A stretch of 64,000 nt of DNA from Candidatus Trichofilum aggregatum (GTDB lineage: Bacteria; Chloroflexota; Anaerolineae; Promineifilales; Promineifilaceae). The stretch is taken from assembly GCA_016716885.1 (NCBI GenBank), contig JADJUV010000172.1:1-64000 (forward strand). Direction: 5' to 3'. The notes below the pieces were generated by a model that was given only the letters and a program-made list of their open reading frames with translations, did not search any database and had not been told where the DNA came from. Shown here piece by piece: positions 19,751-28,911 of the stretch; the stretch's first letter is position 1; every line of letters starts with the position of its first letter. The position numbers and the translations under genes were made by a program.

Positions 19751-20875
19751 ATGATGCGAATGATAGTAGCAACATCACAATACGCGCCGGAAGTGGGCGG
19801 AGTGCCCCGGCTGTTGGCCTATTTCACCCGCCATTGCCCATCCTCTGTCAACCTTCACCTGTTGAGTGTGCAGCAGCAGCCCACCGCTTTTTACCAAACT
19901 TATGACGCGGCCGCACCGTTCCCCATCGAACGCATCGCCCCCCGCCGGGCTGGCCTGACCTCGCTCATGTTCACGCGCCGCCTGCGCCAATTAGTCCAGC
20001 AGACGCGGCCGCAAGCCATCCTTTCCGGCGTCGCTTACCCCACCGCTATCCTGGCCCACCTCGCCGACCCGGCCCGCCGCATCCCCATCGTCGTCTACGC
20101 CCACTCCGAAGATGTGACCATCCAGCACCCGGTAAAGCGGCAGTTGTTAAGTTGGGCACTGAAGGGCGCGGCCGCCGTCATCACCGTCAGCCAGTTCACC
20201 GCCCACGAACTCACCCGGCTCGGTGTGCCGCCAGAACGCATTCACATTATCCCCCCTGGCATCGAAGTAGAACCGTTTACCAACGCCCGCCCCTGCCCCG
20301 ATTGGTCGGACAAATGGGTCATCTTGACCGTCGCCCGGCTCATCGCCCGCAAGGGGCAAGACACCGTGATTCGCACCCTGCCCCAGTTGATTCCGCTCGT
20401 GCCGCAGGTGCATTACCTCATCGCCGGGAGCGGCCCGGATGAGCCAGCCCTGCGCCAACTGGTCAATGAGTTGGGCGTAGCCGAACACGTCACCTTTGTG
20501 GGGCGGGTAACGGACGCCGAGTTACCAGCGTATTACCAGAGTTGCCAGGCCTTTGCCATGCTGACCCGCCCCGGCAAGGATGAAGTAGAAGGGTTTGGCA
20601 TCAGCTTTTTGGAAGCGGCCGCGGCCGCGAAGCCGGTTGTGGCCGGTCAGGCCGGTGGTTCGGCTGATGCGCTTCAGCCTGGTGTGACCGGTTTTTTGGT
20701 AGACCCACACGATGTGAACGCGGCCGCGCAAGCCCTACTCACCCTCGCCCAAGACCCACCCCTCTGCCGCCAGATGGGGCAGGCGGGTCAGCAATGGGTG
20801 CAACAACACCGCACGGCAGAACAATTCGCCGCGAAGGTGATGGGGGTGGTGCGGGGCGTGATGCGTGATGCGTGA
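19751..20875 (+). CDS. GT4 family glycosyltransferase, 374 aa
   Basis: A complete GT-B retaining glycosyltransferase. The donor-binding half has WVILTVARLIARKGQDTVIR, HYLIAGSGPDEPALRQLV, HVTFVGRVTDAELPAYYQSC and EVEGFGISFLEAAAAAKPVV, the canonical EX7E motif of the family. The N-terminal half has YAPEVGGVPRLLAYFTRH, the glycine loop for the acceptor side. Of several nearby starts, ATG 19751 (MMRMIVATSQYAPEVGG) fits the family best. The last residues (GVMRDA) and stop come from a GCGTGAT repeat. It is followed by a GT2 gene after a repeat-filled gap. Confidence 0.85.
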   Translation: MMRMIVATSQYAPEVGGVPRLLAYFTRHCPSSVNLHLLSVQQQPTAFYQTYDAAAPFPIERIAPRRAGLTSLMFTRRLRQLVQQTRPQAILSGVAYPTAILAHLADPARRIPIVVYAHSEDVTIQHPVKRQLLSWALKGAAAVITVSQFTAHELTRLGVPPERIHIIPPGIEVEPFTNARPCPDWSDKWVILTVARLIARKGQDTVIRTLPQLIPLVPQVHYLIAGSGPDEPALRQLVNELGVAEHVTFVGRVTDAELPAYYQSCQAFAMLTRPGKDEVEGFGISFLEAAAAAKPVVAGQAGGSADALQPGVTGFLVDPHDVNAAAQALLTLAQDPPLCRQMGQAGQQWVQQHRTAEQFAAKVMGVVRGVMRDA

Positions 20876-20988
20876 TGCGTGTTGCGTGTTACGTGGTGCA
20901 TGGTGCGTGTTACGTTATTGACTTGAACTAACGACTGATTACTGATTACGACTAACGGCCAACGGCCAGCAGCTAGCGGCCAACTCCC
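20860..20988. repeat. Heptamer repeats GCGTGAT and AACGGCC words
   Basis: GCGTGATGCGTGATGCGTG with variants (GCGTGTT, GCATGGT), then ACTAACGGCCAACGGCCAGC just before the next ATG. Confidence 0.85.
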
Positions 20989-22175
20989 ATGACTACTCTC
21001 CTCACCACCCTCATCCTCACCTTCCAAACCGCCCTGGCCGGGCTGGTGGGGTATTTGCTGATGCTGACCGCGGCCGCGCTCCGGGCCTCACGCCAAACCG
21101 TTGCGGCCGCGCCCCCTTACCACCGTTTTCTCATCCTCGTTCCGGCCCACAACGAGGAAAAACTACTGCCGACGCTCCTGCAAAACCTGGCCCAACTCGA
21201 CTACCCGGCCCACGCGTTTGCCATCCACGTCGTCGCCGATAACTGCACCGATGGCACGGCAGGGGTCGCTCGTGAAAGTGGCGCAGTGGCCCACGAACGT
21301 TTTAATGACCAACTTCGCGGCAAGGGGTACGCCTTGCAATGGCTGTTGCACCACCTCTGGGCCAGTGGGGAACCACACGAGGCTGTCATCATTCTGGATG
21401 CTGATAGCCTCGTGTCCACAAACTTTTTGCAGGTGATGAACGCCCGGCTGAACCGGGGTGAACGGGCGGTTCAGGCGTATTACGCCGTCCATGCCCCGGA
21501 ACAATCCAATAGTGCCGCCCTGCGTTATGCCGCGCTGACCGTGTTGCACTTTCTGCGGCCGCAGGGCCGGATGGTGCTCGGTGGTTCGGCCGGGCTGAAA
21601 GGGAACGGCATGATGTTCGCCGCCGACCTGCTCCGCCAGCATGAGTGGACAGCCTCACTGACCGAGGACATTGAGTTTCACATGCAGTTGATTCTGGCGG
21701 GGGAACGGGTGACGTTTGCGCCGGATGCGGTGGTGTGGGCGGAGATGCCGGACACGTTGGCCGGGTCAACCACCCAAAATGCCCGTTGGGAACGCGGCCG
21801 CATCCAGATGATCCGCACCTACGTCCCCACTCTGTTGCGCCGGGCCGGGCAGGAACGCAATTTTGTCCTGTTTGATGCGGCGATGGAGCAGATGATTCCC
21901 CCGTTTTCGATATTGGCGGGGCTGAGTGTGGTGGGGCTGGGCGCGGCCGCGATTCTGCCCGTCGCCAGCGCAAGACCGGTTTATGGTTAGCGTTGTTCAC
22001 CCTGTTGGGGCAGGTCATTTACCTGTTCACCGGCCTCTGGCTGGCCCGCGCCCCCCGTACCGTCTACAAAGCGTTGCTCGGCGTCCCCCGCTTCCTGGCC
22101 TGGAAAACCTGGCTTTACCTGGGTGTACTCCTGGGTCGCAAGGAGACGGGCTGGATAAGGACGAAGCGCAATTAA
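20989..22175 (+). CDS. Membrane GT2 glycosyltransferase (cellulose-synthase-like), frameshift near the end
   Basis: A processive-type or large-acceptor GT2 with an N-terminal membrane helix (TALAGLVGYLLMLTAAAL). Motifs in order: HRFLILVPAHNEEKLLPTLL, IHVVADNCTDGTAGVA, AVIILDADSLVSTNFLQ (DXD), SLTEDIEFHMQLILAG (TED) and ARWERGRIQM, a Q/RxxRW-type motif. The C-terminus carries two more membrane segments, the second (LFTLLGQVIYLFTGLWLA) in another frame after a shift near 21970. The stop is at 22173-22175, 13 bp before the priming transferase gene, so the two are probably co-transcribed. Confidence 0.8.
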
Positions 22176-22188
22176 GGAAGGTTTTCAC

Positions 22189-22917
22189 ATGTACTACCCC
22201 GAATTCGACGAGAAAGCGGCCAAGATGTTGGCGATTTATGAGAAGCAGGCGTTTAAGAGCGTGCGGGCGTCGCAGGTCTTGCGGTTGCGCCTGGTGGCCT
22301 GGGTCATCCGCAACAAAATCAGCACCAGCCTGAAACGGTTGCTGGATGTGGTCGTCGCCCTCATCGCCCTGATCGCCGCTTCACCGGTTTTTCTCATCAC
22401 CGCCATCCTCATCAAACTGGATTCGCCGGGGCCTGTTTTCTTCAAACAAGTGCGTGTGGGCAAATGGGGCACGACGTTCGGCTGTTACAAATTTCGCTCC
22501 ATGTACATTGACGCCGAAGCCCGTAAACAGGCCCTGATGTCCCAAAATGAAGCCAGTGGCCCCGTTTTTAAAATGAAGAATGACCCCCGCATCACCCGGG
22601 TGGGCAAATACATCCGCAAATTTAGTGTGGATGAACTGCCCCAGTTGATCAATGTGCTGAAAGGGGAGATGAGTCTGGTGGGGCCGCGGCCGCCGGTTCC
22701 CAAAGAAGTGGCGGAGTACCAATACGACGAACTGGGCCGCCTCAATGCCGTGCCGGGCATCACCGGCCTGCAACAGGTATCAGGGCGCAGTGATCTCGAT
22801 TTCAAACGCTGGGTGGAACTGGATTTGCAATACATCGCCGAGCAGAGTTTTTGGAAGGATGTAGCGATTCTCTTGCGAACCGTTCCGGCTGTGGTGTTAG
22901 GGAAGGGCGCGTATTGA
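22189..22917 (+). CDS. Priming undecaprenyl-phosphate sugar transferase, 242 aa
   Basis: A bacterial sugar transferase of the WcaJ/EpsL/RfbP C-terminal type. It transfers a sugar-1-phosphate from a UDP-sugar to undecaprenyl phosphate at the inner face of the membrane, the first step of the pathway. One reentrant hydrophobic segment (about 44-66, LLDVVVALIALIAASPVFLI), then FFKQVRVGKWGTTFGCYKFR, SMYIDAEA, the catalytic-type VDELPQLINVLKGEMSLVG and PRPPVPKEVAEYQ, and PGITGLQQVSGRS. All key residues, including the Asp-Glu pair, are present, in contrast with the related domain at 26100-26600. ATG 22189 has an AAGGAAGG site. Confidence 0.9.
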   Translation: MYYPEFDEKAAKMLAIYEKQAFKSVRASQVLRLRLVAWVIRNKISTSLKRLLDVVVALIALIAASPVFLITAILIKLDSPGPVFFKQVRVGKWGTTFGCYKFRSMYIDAEARKQALMSQNEASGPVFKMKNDPRITRVGKYIRKFSVDELPQLINVLKGEMSLVGPRPPVPKEVAEYQYDELGRLNAVPGITGLQQVSGRSDLDFKRWVELDLQYIAEQSFWKDVAILLRTVPAVVLGKGAY

Positions 22918-23348
22918 AAGTGACGGGAGTTTAGAGCGAGAGGAGAGAGCCAGAGGCAATTACTCTGGTAATCCCTCTAGCTCTGAACTCCAAACTCAAA
23001 AAGTGAGCAGTCAACAGTAAACAGTGAACAGCATCCTTGTCACCATCGCCGCTGGTATCACAGAAGCAACATTTCCAATTGGCTTTAGACGATTTGAAAC
23101 TACATCACAGCCATAACGCAATTTCATCACCGCCACAACCCAGTCACATCGCGGCCGCATCGTCGCCCATCACACCTCACCTCGTACCTACAGAGCCATG
23201 CAACCTGCCCGGCTTTTGTTTACCCTGTTCATTGTTTACTGTTTACTGCTCATTTTGATTGAGAGATTGAGAGACTGGGAGACTGACTAAGAGACTGGAG
23301 ACTGACTGCTCACTGCTCACTGCTCACTGCCTACTTCGGAAAACAACC
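22918..23348. repeat. 431-bp gap with heptamer repeats in inverted orientation
   Basis: CAGTCAACAGTAAACAGTGA (about 23005) is answered by the near-complement TTCATTGTTTACTGTTTACT (about 23228), enclosing about 190 bp with one GCGGCCGC. An imperfect hairpin of CGAGAGG/CCTCTAG words follows the transferase stop at 22930-23000, and CTGCTCACTGCTCACTGCTC precedes the next gene. No gene is supported. Confidence 0.7.
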
Positions 23349-24803
23349 ATGCGTAAACTAATCCTGATCCTCGGTATTCCCATAGATGACCTCACGATGG
23401 CTGAGGCGTTGGCGCGGATTGAGCAGATGGTGGAACGCGGCCGCGCTACCCACCACGCCCATCAAATCGCCACCGTCAACGCTGACTTTGTCGTCAAAGC
23501 CATGCACGACCCGGAACTCCAGGCTATTTTGCAGGAAGCCGACATGGCTACCGCTGATGGAATGCCGCTGGTGTGGGGCGCACGGCAGTTAGGCCTGCCC
23601 CTCGAAGGGCGTGTCACCGGGGCGGATATGGTTCCGGCGTTGGCTGAACGGGCCGCCGAAAAAGGGTACAGCCTCTACTTTTTGGGCGCGGCCCCCGGTG
23701 TCGCCGCCCAGGCCGCCGCCATCCTGCAAGAACGCCACCCCAACCTCAAAATTGCCGGTGTCCTCTCCCCACCCAAAGGAGATGTGCTGGAGATGGATGA
23801 CACCATCGTAGCCGCCGTGCGCCAGGCCAACCCGGATATTTTGCTCGTCGCCTTTGGCAACCCCAAGCAGGAAAAATGGATCGCTATGCACCGGAAGGAA
23901 CTGCCCGTGCCGGTGATGATCGGCGTCGGCGGAACCTTTGACTTTATCGCCGGGAAGATCAAACGCGCCCCGGAATGGATGCAAAAAGCCGGTCTGGAGT
24001 GGGTGTGGCGGCTCCTCAGCGAACCACGCCGCCTCTGGAAACGGTACGTCGTGGATATGGTCGGCTTTGGCTCCTTTTTTGTGCGGCAATGGTGGGTCAT
24101 GCGCCAGGGGAACAAACCTGCCCTGCTCCTACCCGACACCGGCTGGGTGATGGTCAACGATACGGCCATCCTCAATGTGCAAGGGCGGCTCGACAGCCAC
24201 AGCCACAAAACATTTCTTGCCAAAGGGCAGGAAGCACTGCTCAGTACACCGCGCCTGGTGATCAATCTCGGTAAGGCGGAGTTTGTGGACAGCACGGGCA
24301 TGGGCGCGTTGGTGGGGCTGCACAAACAGGCACGGGACAAAGGGGGGGAACTGGTGCTCGCGGCCGCGTCCGAACCCGTCACCCGCGCCCTCACCTTACT
24401 GCGCCTGGATCGCCTCTTCGCCATCCAGCCCGATGTAGCCGGGGCGTTGCGTTACTTTGCCCAACAACCGGCCCTGGAACCGGTGGCCCCACCCGTGCCG
24501 CAAAGCCAATGGACGGTTCTGCCTATGCCACGACGCTTAGATGCCGAGAGCGCGGCCGCGTTCCTGGAAAGCGGCGAACAATGTTTACAGCAAAACACCC
24601 ACCTCGTCCTCGACTTCACCCAGACCCTCTTTATGACCAGCGCCGGTCTGGCGGCCCTGGCTAAACTGCAACGCCAGGCCCAATCCCAACAAGGCGAACT
24701 CCGCCTCGCCAGTTGCTCCCTGGATGTCCGCCGCACCCTGGAATTGGTGCGCTTCGACAAACTGTTCACAATGTTTGCGGATGTGCAGGCGGCGGTGGCA
24801 TAA
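23349..24803 (+). CDS. GT26 (WecG/TagA/CpsF) glycosyltransferase fused to two STAS domains, 484 aa
   Basis: Residues 1-250 are a WecG/TagA/CpsF enzyme, which adds a second sugar to a lipid-linked primer at the membrane face. Seen are QIATVNADFVVKAMHD, DMATADGMPLVWGAR (Asp70 matches the proposed catalytic Asp of TagA), GYSLYFLGAAPGVA, DILLVAFGNPKQEKW and VGGTFDFIAGKIKRAPEWM. Residues about 265-372 form a STAS domain of the anti-sigma-antagonist type with phosphoacceptor-like Ser315 (VDSTGMGAL). Residues about 387-484 form a second STAS domain with Ser431 (MTSAGLAAL), where the usual Asp is Thr. A partner-switching set follows 2 kb downstream. The fusion is read through without any stop or shift. 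I know of no described enzyme of this kind; that is my recollection only. Confidence 0.85.
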   Translation: MRKLILILGIPIDDLTMAEALARIEQMVERGRATHHAHQIATVNADFVVKAMHDPELQAILQEADMATADGMPLVWGARQLGLPLEGRVTGADMVPALAERAAEKGYSLYFLGAAPGVAAQAAAILQERHPNLKIAGVLSPPKGDVLEMDDTIVAAVRQANPDILLVAFGNPKQEKWIAMHRKELPVPVMIGVGGTFDFIAGKIKRAPEWMQKAGLEWVWRLLSEPRRLWKRYVVDMVGFGSFFVRQWWVMRQGNKPALLLPDTGWVMVNDTAILNVQGRLDSHSHKTFLAKGQEALLSTPRLVINLGKAEFVDSTGMGALVGLHKQARDKGGELVLAAASEPVTRALTLLRLDRLFAIQPDVAGALRYFAQQPALEPVAPPVPQSQWTVLPMPRRLDAESAAAFLESGEQCLQQNTHLVLDFTQTLFMTSAGLAALAKLQRQAQSQQGELRLASCSLDVRRTLELVRFDKLFTMFADVQAAVA

Positions 24804-24845
24804 AGAGATTGAGAGACTGAGAGATTAAGAGATTGAGAGACTACA
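24804..24845. repeat. GAGAGACT tandem repeats
   Basis: GAGATTGAGAGACTGAGAGA with further variants directly after the stop codon of the GT26-STAS gene. Confidence 0.8.
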
Positions 24846-24850
24846 TCTTT

Positions 24851-25002
24851 TCCAAGATGTCGCTTGGAAAAAAGGTGTATACACGGATAAGAAGAACACG
24901 GATAAAAGCTAAAACCACCGGTGTTTTCCCTATCCGTGTACACAAGATTTCCAAAGCCTGCCATTTTTCAAGAAGATCGACAATTTTTTGCCGATATTGG
25001 CG
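24851..25002. repeat. About 150-bp element, inverted copy of 27216-27357
   Basis: Its reverse complement matches 27216-27357 closely over the blocks CCAAGCG, GGTGTATACACGGATA, AAAGCTAAAACCA, CCTATCCGTGT, AGATTTCC and CAAGAAGATCGACAATTTTT. The other copy lacks about 10 bp near 24955-24965. ACACGGATA words inside are themselves inverted, as in a MITE-like or REP-like element. It lies just upstream of the nucleotidyltransferase fusion gene. Confidence 0.75.
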
Positions 25003-25028
25003 CAGAAGCGCCTACCCAAAGGCCCACC

Positions 25029-26629
25029 ATGCAAATCCACCTCATCGCCACAGGCGAAGAACCTAAATTACACCCCCTGACAACCACCATGCCTTCCCCC
25101 ATGTTGCCGGTGGCGAATCGCCCCGTGTTGGCGTTGGCGGTGGAGATGTTGGCGCGGCAGGGGTTCAAAGAGATGAACGTCAGCCTGGCCGAACAGGGGG
25201 AGCAGATTGAAGGCTATTTTGTCAACGGGGCACGGTGGGGGGTGAAACTGCGCTACCACCTGCAACAGCAAGGCTGGGGCGATGCCGGGGCGTTCCGTTG
25301 GGCCAATATGGCCCCGGATGAAACCACCCTGGTGCTGCCGGGGGATGTGATCGCGGATGTGGACGCGGCCGCGTTCGCCCAATTCCACAAAGTACGCGGC
25401 AGTCTCCTCACCGTTGTCCTCGCCCTACCACAGACAGGACCCCCAACCCCGTCTGGATGCAAGCCGATGGTACACTTAGCACCGAGCCGCTGGCGGGTGA
25501 GCCATTGGCTTACACCGGCATTTATCTGGTAGAGCCGGAAGTCGCCGCCCACATCCCGTCCCGCCAGCCTTACACCTTCGCCGCCGACCTCATTCCCGCC
25601 TTGTTAGCCAAAGGGTTGCCCGTCTACGGCTTTAAGCTGACCGGCTACTGGAACCCTCTGCAAACCTTTACCGACTATCAGGCGGCACAAATTTTTTATC
25701 TGGACAGTGCCACGCAATGGAATGGGCACAGCAACGGCCACATCCCCGCCGGTGATGGTGTCACCACCTACCGTTACCCTACCCTGGACAGCCACCGCAT
25801 GGGGCAGGGGGTCTGGGTGGGCAAACAAGCCATCATCCATCCCAATGCGCGGTTGCGGCCGCCGGTTCTCATTGGTGATAACTGCCGCATCGGGCGGGAT
25901 GTGGAGCTAGGGCCATACGCGATCATCGGCTCCGGGGTGGTGGTGGATGATGAGGCGACGGTGGAGAACAGTGTGGTGTTAGACCGGACGTATGTGGGGC
26001 AACTGGTCAAAGTAACCGGGCGTGTCGTCCACAAACAGACGATGATCGATCCGGTCAGTGCCGAAAGCACCACCGTCACGGATCAATTTTTGCTGGGTGA
26101 ATCGAGCCTGGAGACGGTAGGGCTGGACATGCGCCGGTTGGTAGACATCGCGGCCGCGCTCCTGCTCATCCTACTCCTGTGGCCTATCCTGCTGGTGGGG
26201 ATGGGGGTGGCGTTGCTGACACGCGGCCGCGCCTTCGCCACCACAGCGGTGGTGGGGGGGCGGGCCGGGCAACCCTATTCGTTTGCACGGTATGAGTGGG
26301 CGGTGCGGCCGCGCAGTTGGCTCACCCGCCTCGGCTGGCACAGACTCCCCGAACTGTTCAACCTGCTCCGGGGCGACATAAGCCTGGTCGGTATCCAACC
26401 GCTCGCGGCCGCTGAAGCCACCGCCTTGACCGAATCCTGGCAAACGCAACGGTACAAACAACCCGCCGGGCTGACCGGCCTCTGGTACACCCAATCGGCT
26501 ACTACCCCCGAAGAGCACCTCATGGCCGATACTTACTACGCCGCCACCCGCACCTGGCGCAAGGATTTACACATCCTCTGGCAGACGCCGGGGGTGTGGG
26601 TGCGGCGGGTGGTGAGGGGGGGGGTGTAG
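25029..26629 (+). CDS. Nucleotidyltransferase-like / left-handed beta-helix / sugar-transferase-like fusion
   Basis: The N-terminal third resembles sugar-nucleotide pyrophosphorylases (LPVANRPVLALAVEMLARQG, ETTLVLPGDVIADVD). The glycine-rich GGxGTRL nucleotide loop is missing (IATGEEPKLHPLTTTMPSPM instead). After a frame change near 25440 (C run) come YTGIYLVEPEVAAHI and WNPLQTFTDYQAA, then hexapeptide coils (IHPNARLRPPVLIGDNCRIG). The C-terminal 190 residues resemble the priming transferase at 22189: a membrane segment (DIAAALLLILLLWPILLVG) and LFNLLRGDISLVGIQPL. The catalytic Asp-Glu is replaced by His-Arg (GWHRLPEL) and the FRSM segment is gone, so this part is probably not a standard transferase. 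ATG 25029 begins the conserved part. Confidence 0.7.
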
Positions 26630-26725
26630 GAATTGTGGGAACTCGGGGGAATTGTGGGAACTGTGGGAACTTTAAAAACTCTGTGTATCTCTGTGTCTTC
26701 TCTGTGCTCTCTGTGTACCCGCTGT
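26630..26725. repeat. 9-mer GGAACTGTG and CTCTGTGT repeats
   Basis: GGGAACTGTGGGAACTTT words pass into CTCTGTGTATCTCTGTGTCT. It fills the gap before the STAS gene. Confidence 0.8.
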
Positions 26726-26755
26726 CTCCCGTCACTTTGAACGAAGGAAATAACG

Positions 26756-27097
26756 ATGAAACAACAAACTTATTTGCATAACGAAGTGGCTGTTTTGGCT
26801 CTGGAAGGGCGATTTGATGCGGCCCAGACGGCGGCCCCTAAAACCTGGTTGGAGCAAAACACCGCGGCCGCACCAGCCCACCTCGTCGTCAACCTGGCCG
26901 GGATCAACTTTATAGACTCGACTGCCCTGGCGACTTTGGTGCAGGGCATGAAACGCGCCCGCCAGCAAGGGGGCGACCTGTACCTGTGCCAGTTGCAGCA
27001 ACCCGTCCGTATGGTGTTCGAGCTGACCCGGCTGGACAGAGCGTTTGCCATCTTCGCCAGCGAGGCGGAGGCGGTGCAGGCGTTTAGGAAGGGGTAG
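26756..27097 (+). CDS. STAS-domain anti-sigma-factor antagonist (RsbV/SpoIIAA-like), 113 aa
   Basis: A single STAS domain, cytoplasmic. Its role in this family is to bind the HATPase kinase when unphosphorylated and to be inactivated by phosphorylation of one Ser. The segment AHLVVNLAGINFIDSTALAT carries that Ser (Ser55) with Asp before it; the usual Gly two residues later is Ala. The rest, GGDLYLCQLQQPVRMVFELT and RLDRAFAIF, matches the second half of the fold. It has a GAAGGA ribosome site. It is followed by the matching phosphatase and kinase genes, and its closest local relatives are the STAS domains on the GT26 enzyme. Confidence 0.85.
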   Translation: MKQQTYLHNEVAVLALEGRFDAAQTAAPKTWLEQNTAAAPAHLVVNLAGINFIDSTALATLVQGMKRARQQGGDLYLCQLQQPVRMVFELTRLDRAFAIFASEAEAVQAFRKG

Positions 27098-27202
27098 GAA
27101 CTCTGGGAACTCGTAGGCACTTACGCCCCAATATCGTAATCGTTCATCCAGAGACGGTTTGTGCTACTTTGAGTTACACAGGAAGGGGGAACAACCTCTG
27201 GA
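27098..27202. repeat. 9-mer repeats and dispersed element, copy 2
   Basis: TAGGAACTCTGGGAACTCGT is followed by GACGGTTTGTGCTACTTTGA (27153) and GGAACAACCTCTGGA (27188), the same two blocks as at 10807-10874 but with a shorter spacer. Confidence 0.7.
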
Positions 27203-27215
27203 TTTGAGTTGTTAC

Positions 27216-27357
27216 CCAATATCAACAAAAAATTGTCGATCTTCTTGAAAAATGGAAATCTTGTAAACACGGATAGGAGAAACACCGATGGCTTTAGCTT
27301 TTATCCGTGTTCTTCCTATCCGTGTTTACACCTTTTTTCCAAGCGAACTCTTGGAAA
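27216..27357. repeat. About 140-bp element, inverted copy of 24851-25002
   Basis: Shares ATTGTCGATCTTCTTGAAAA, GAAATCTTGT, TTTAGCTTTTATCCGTGTTC and ACACCTTTTTTCCAAGCG with the reverse complement of the other copy. The pair encloses the nucleotidyltransferase fusion and the STAS gene, so the 2.2-kb segment between them could invert by recombination. Confidence 0.75.
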
Positions 27358-27396
27358 CGATGTAGGAACTCTCTGTGTTCCTGACAGGATTTGATC

Positions 27397-28911
27397 ATGT
27401 TACAGACGATTTTGCGGACGCAAATGGAGCAGTTACAACGGCTGGGCAGGGTGTGGCAACAGCGGGGCGCGGCCGCGTTAGGGTTGTATGTCGCTGGTGA
27501 ACTGGCCTGGCAATGGCCCGCGGCCGCAACCAACACCCCGCCCACCCTCACCGCTCCCATCAATGGCCCAGTCGCGCTCGGTGTGACTGGCTGCTCTTTC
27601 CAACCTGACCAGGAACGGCTTGAGGCAGATGCCCAATTTCTACGGCACGCGGCCGCGCTCGAAACCGACCTGGAATTGATGACCAGCGAACTCATCGAGA
27701 CACAAGATCAACTCCTGACCCTTTACGATTTGACCCGCACCGCCCGCAGTTATCTGGATGTGCCTGATACCCTACAGGCAGTCGTACAAGAAGTCGCCCG
27801 TCTGGTCAAAGTAGAGAATGCTTTTGCCATTATGCAAGCTCCCCCGGAGTGGCCCCATCTGCTGATATGCCACCCGGAATGTATGGTAGATGAAGCGGAA
27901 CTCGTGCATCATTTTCAGAGAATGCAAAGCCAGGGTGAAGAGATGTTGTGCCAGGGGCAGGACGCGGCCGCGAAACTTCCCCCGCACATCCGCAACCTGC
28001 TCCTCGTCCCCGTCATGGTGCGCGGCCAGATACTCGTGGGATTAGGCTTCATCAACCGGCTCCTGGGCGACGAATTTCACTCCCCCGACATCAAACTCAT
28101 CCGCGCCATTGCGGAGCAGGTGGGGGTACAAATCGAGAACGCCCTGCTCCTGCATGAAACCTTGCACCAGGCCCGCCTGCAAACGGAAATGAACCTGGCG
28201 CGACAGGTGCAACTCCAACTGTTGCCGCAAAACCCCCCGCCAGTGGTGGGGCTGGACCTGTATGCCCGCTCCGTGCCCGCCTTGCAGGTGGGCGGCGATT
28301 TTTACGATTTTGTGTGTGAACCCAACGGCACGCTCATCTTCACGGTGGGCGATGTGTCTGGCAAAGGGGTTTCTTCGGCCCTGGTCATGGCAATGATTCG
28401 CACCATTATGCGGAGTGCGAGTAAATTTGAGGCACACCCTTCACCGCAACGGCTGTTGGATCGCGCTAACCGGGATTTGTATGATGATTTTACCGACCTG
28501 GCGATGTTTGCAACGGTGTTTGTGGGGCAGTACGATGTGCGGAACCAGTGTCTCACCTACGCCAACGCCGGGCATTCGCCGGTGATTTACTGCCCCGCCG
28601 GGGGTAAGGCGTGTTTGTTAGAAGCGGATGGCACGGCGGTGGGCATTTTGCCGGATAATCTGGCTATGGATCAGAAGTTACCCTTTGGCCCTGGTGATCT
28701 GCTGGTGGCGGCTACCGACGGTTTTAGTGAAGCGCAGGCGGATGATGGGGAACTGTTTGGTTATGACCGTCTGCTTCGGTTGGTGGAACAACATTGCCAC
28801 CAATCTGCCCAACAGGTGGCCGAAGCTCTGTATGCGGCCATTACCCAATTCGCCAGCGGCCACCCCCAGGATGATGATCAGACGTTGATTGTGGTGAAGG
28901 GGAAAAGGTAG
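27397..28911 (+). CDS. GAF-PP2C (SpoIIE/RsbU-type) phosphatase, 504 aa
   Basis: A cytoplasmic phosphatase that would dephosphorylate STAS partners. The N-terminal ~110 residues are unclassified, with a short coiled coil (LETDLELMTSELIETQDQLL). A GAF domain (about 115-260) ends AIAEQVGVQIENALLLHETL. A linker helix (ARQVQLQLLPQNPP, typical of RsbU-type enzymes) leads to the PP2C domain: VGGDFYDF, TVGDVSGKGVSSALVMAMIR, LTYANAGHSPVIY, LLVAATDGFSEAQ and PQDDDQTLIVV, giving all metal-binding Asp residues. ATG 27397 is preferred over the in-frame TTG two codons earlier. The GAF domain suggests control by a small ligand. Confidence 0.9.
   Translation: MLQTILRTQMEQLQRLGRVWQQRGAAALGLYVAGELAWQWPAAATNTPPTLTAPINGPVALGVTGCSFQPDQERLEADAQFLRHAAALETDLELMTSELIETQDQLLTLYDLTRTARSYLDVPDTLQAVVQEVARLVKVENAFAIMQAPPEWPHLLICHPECMVDEAELVHHFQRMQSQGEEMLCQGQDAAAKLPPHIRNLLLVPVMVRGQILVGLGFINRLLGDEFHSPDIKLIRAIAEQVGVQIENALLLHETLHQARLQTEMNLARQVQLQLLPQNPPPVVGLDLYARSVPALQVGGDFYDFVCEPNGTLIFTVGDVSGKGVSSALVMAMIRTIMRSASKFEAHPSPQRLLDRANRDLYDDFTDLAMFATVFVGQYDVRNQCLTYANAGHSPVIYCPAGGKACLLEADGTAVGILPDNLAMDQKLPFGPGDLLVAATDGFSEAQADDGELFGYDRLLRLVEQHCHQSAQQVAEALYAAITQFASGHPQDDDQTLIVVKGKR

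Noticed and set aside
23037..23258. 73-residue plus-strand frame in the gap before the GT26-STAS gene
   Set aside because: It is composed of repeat-derived and low-complexity residues and has no ribosome site.
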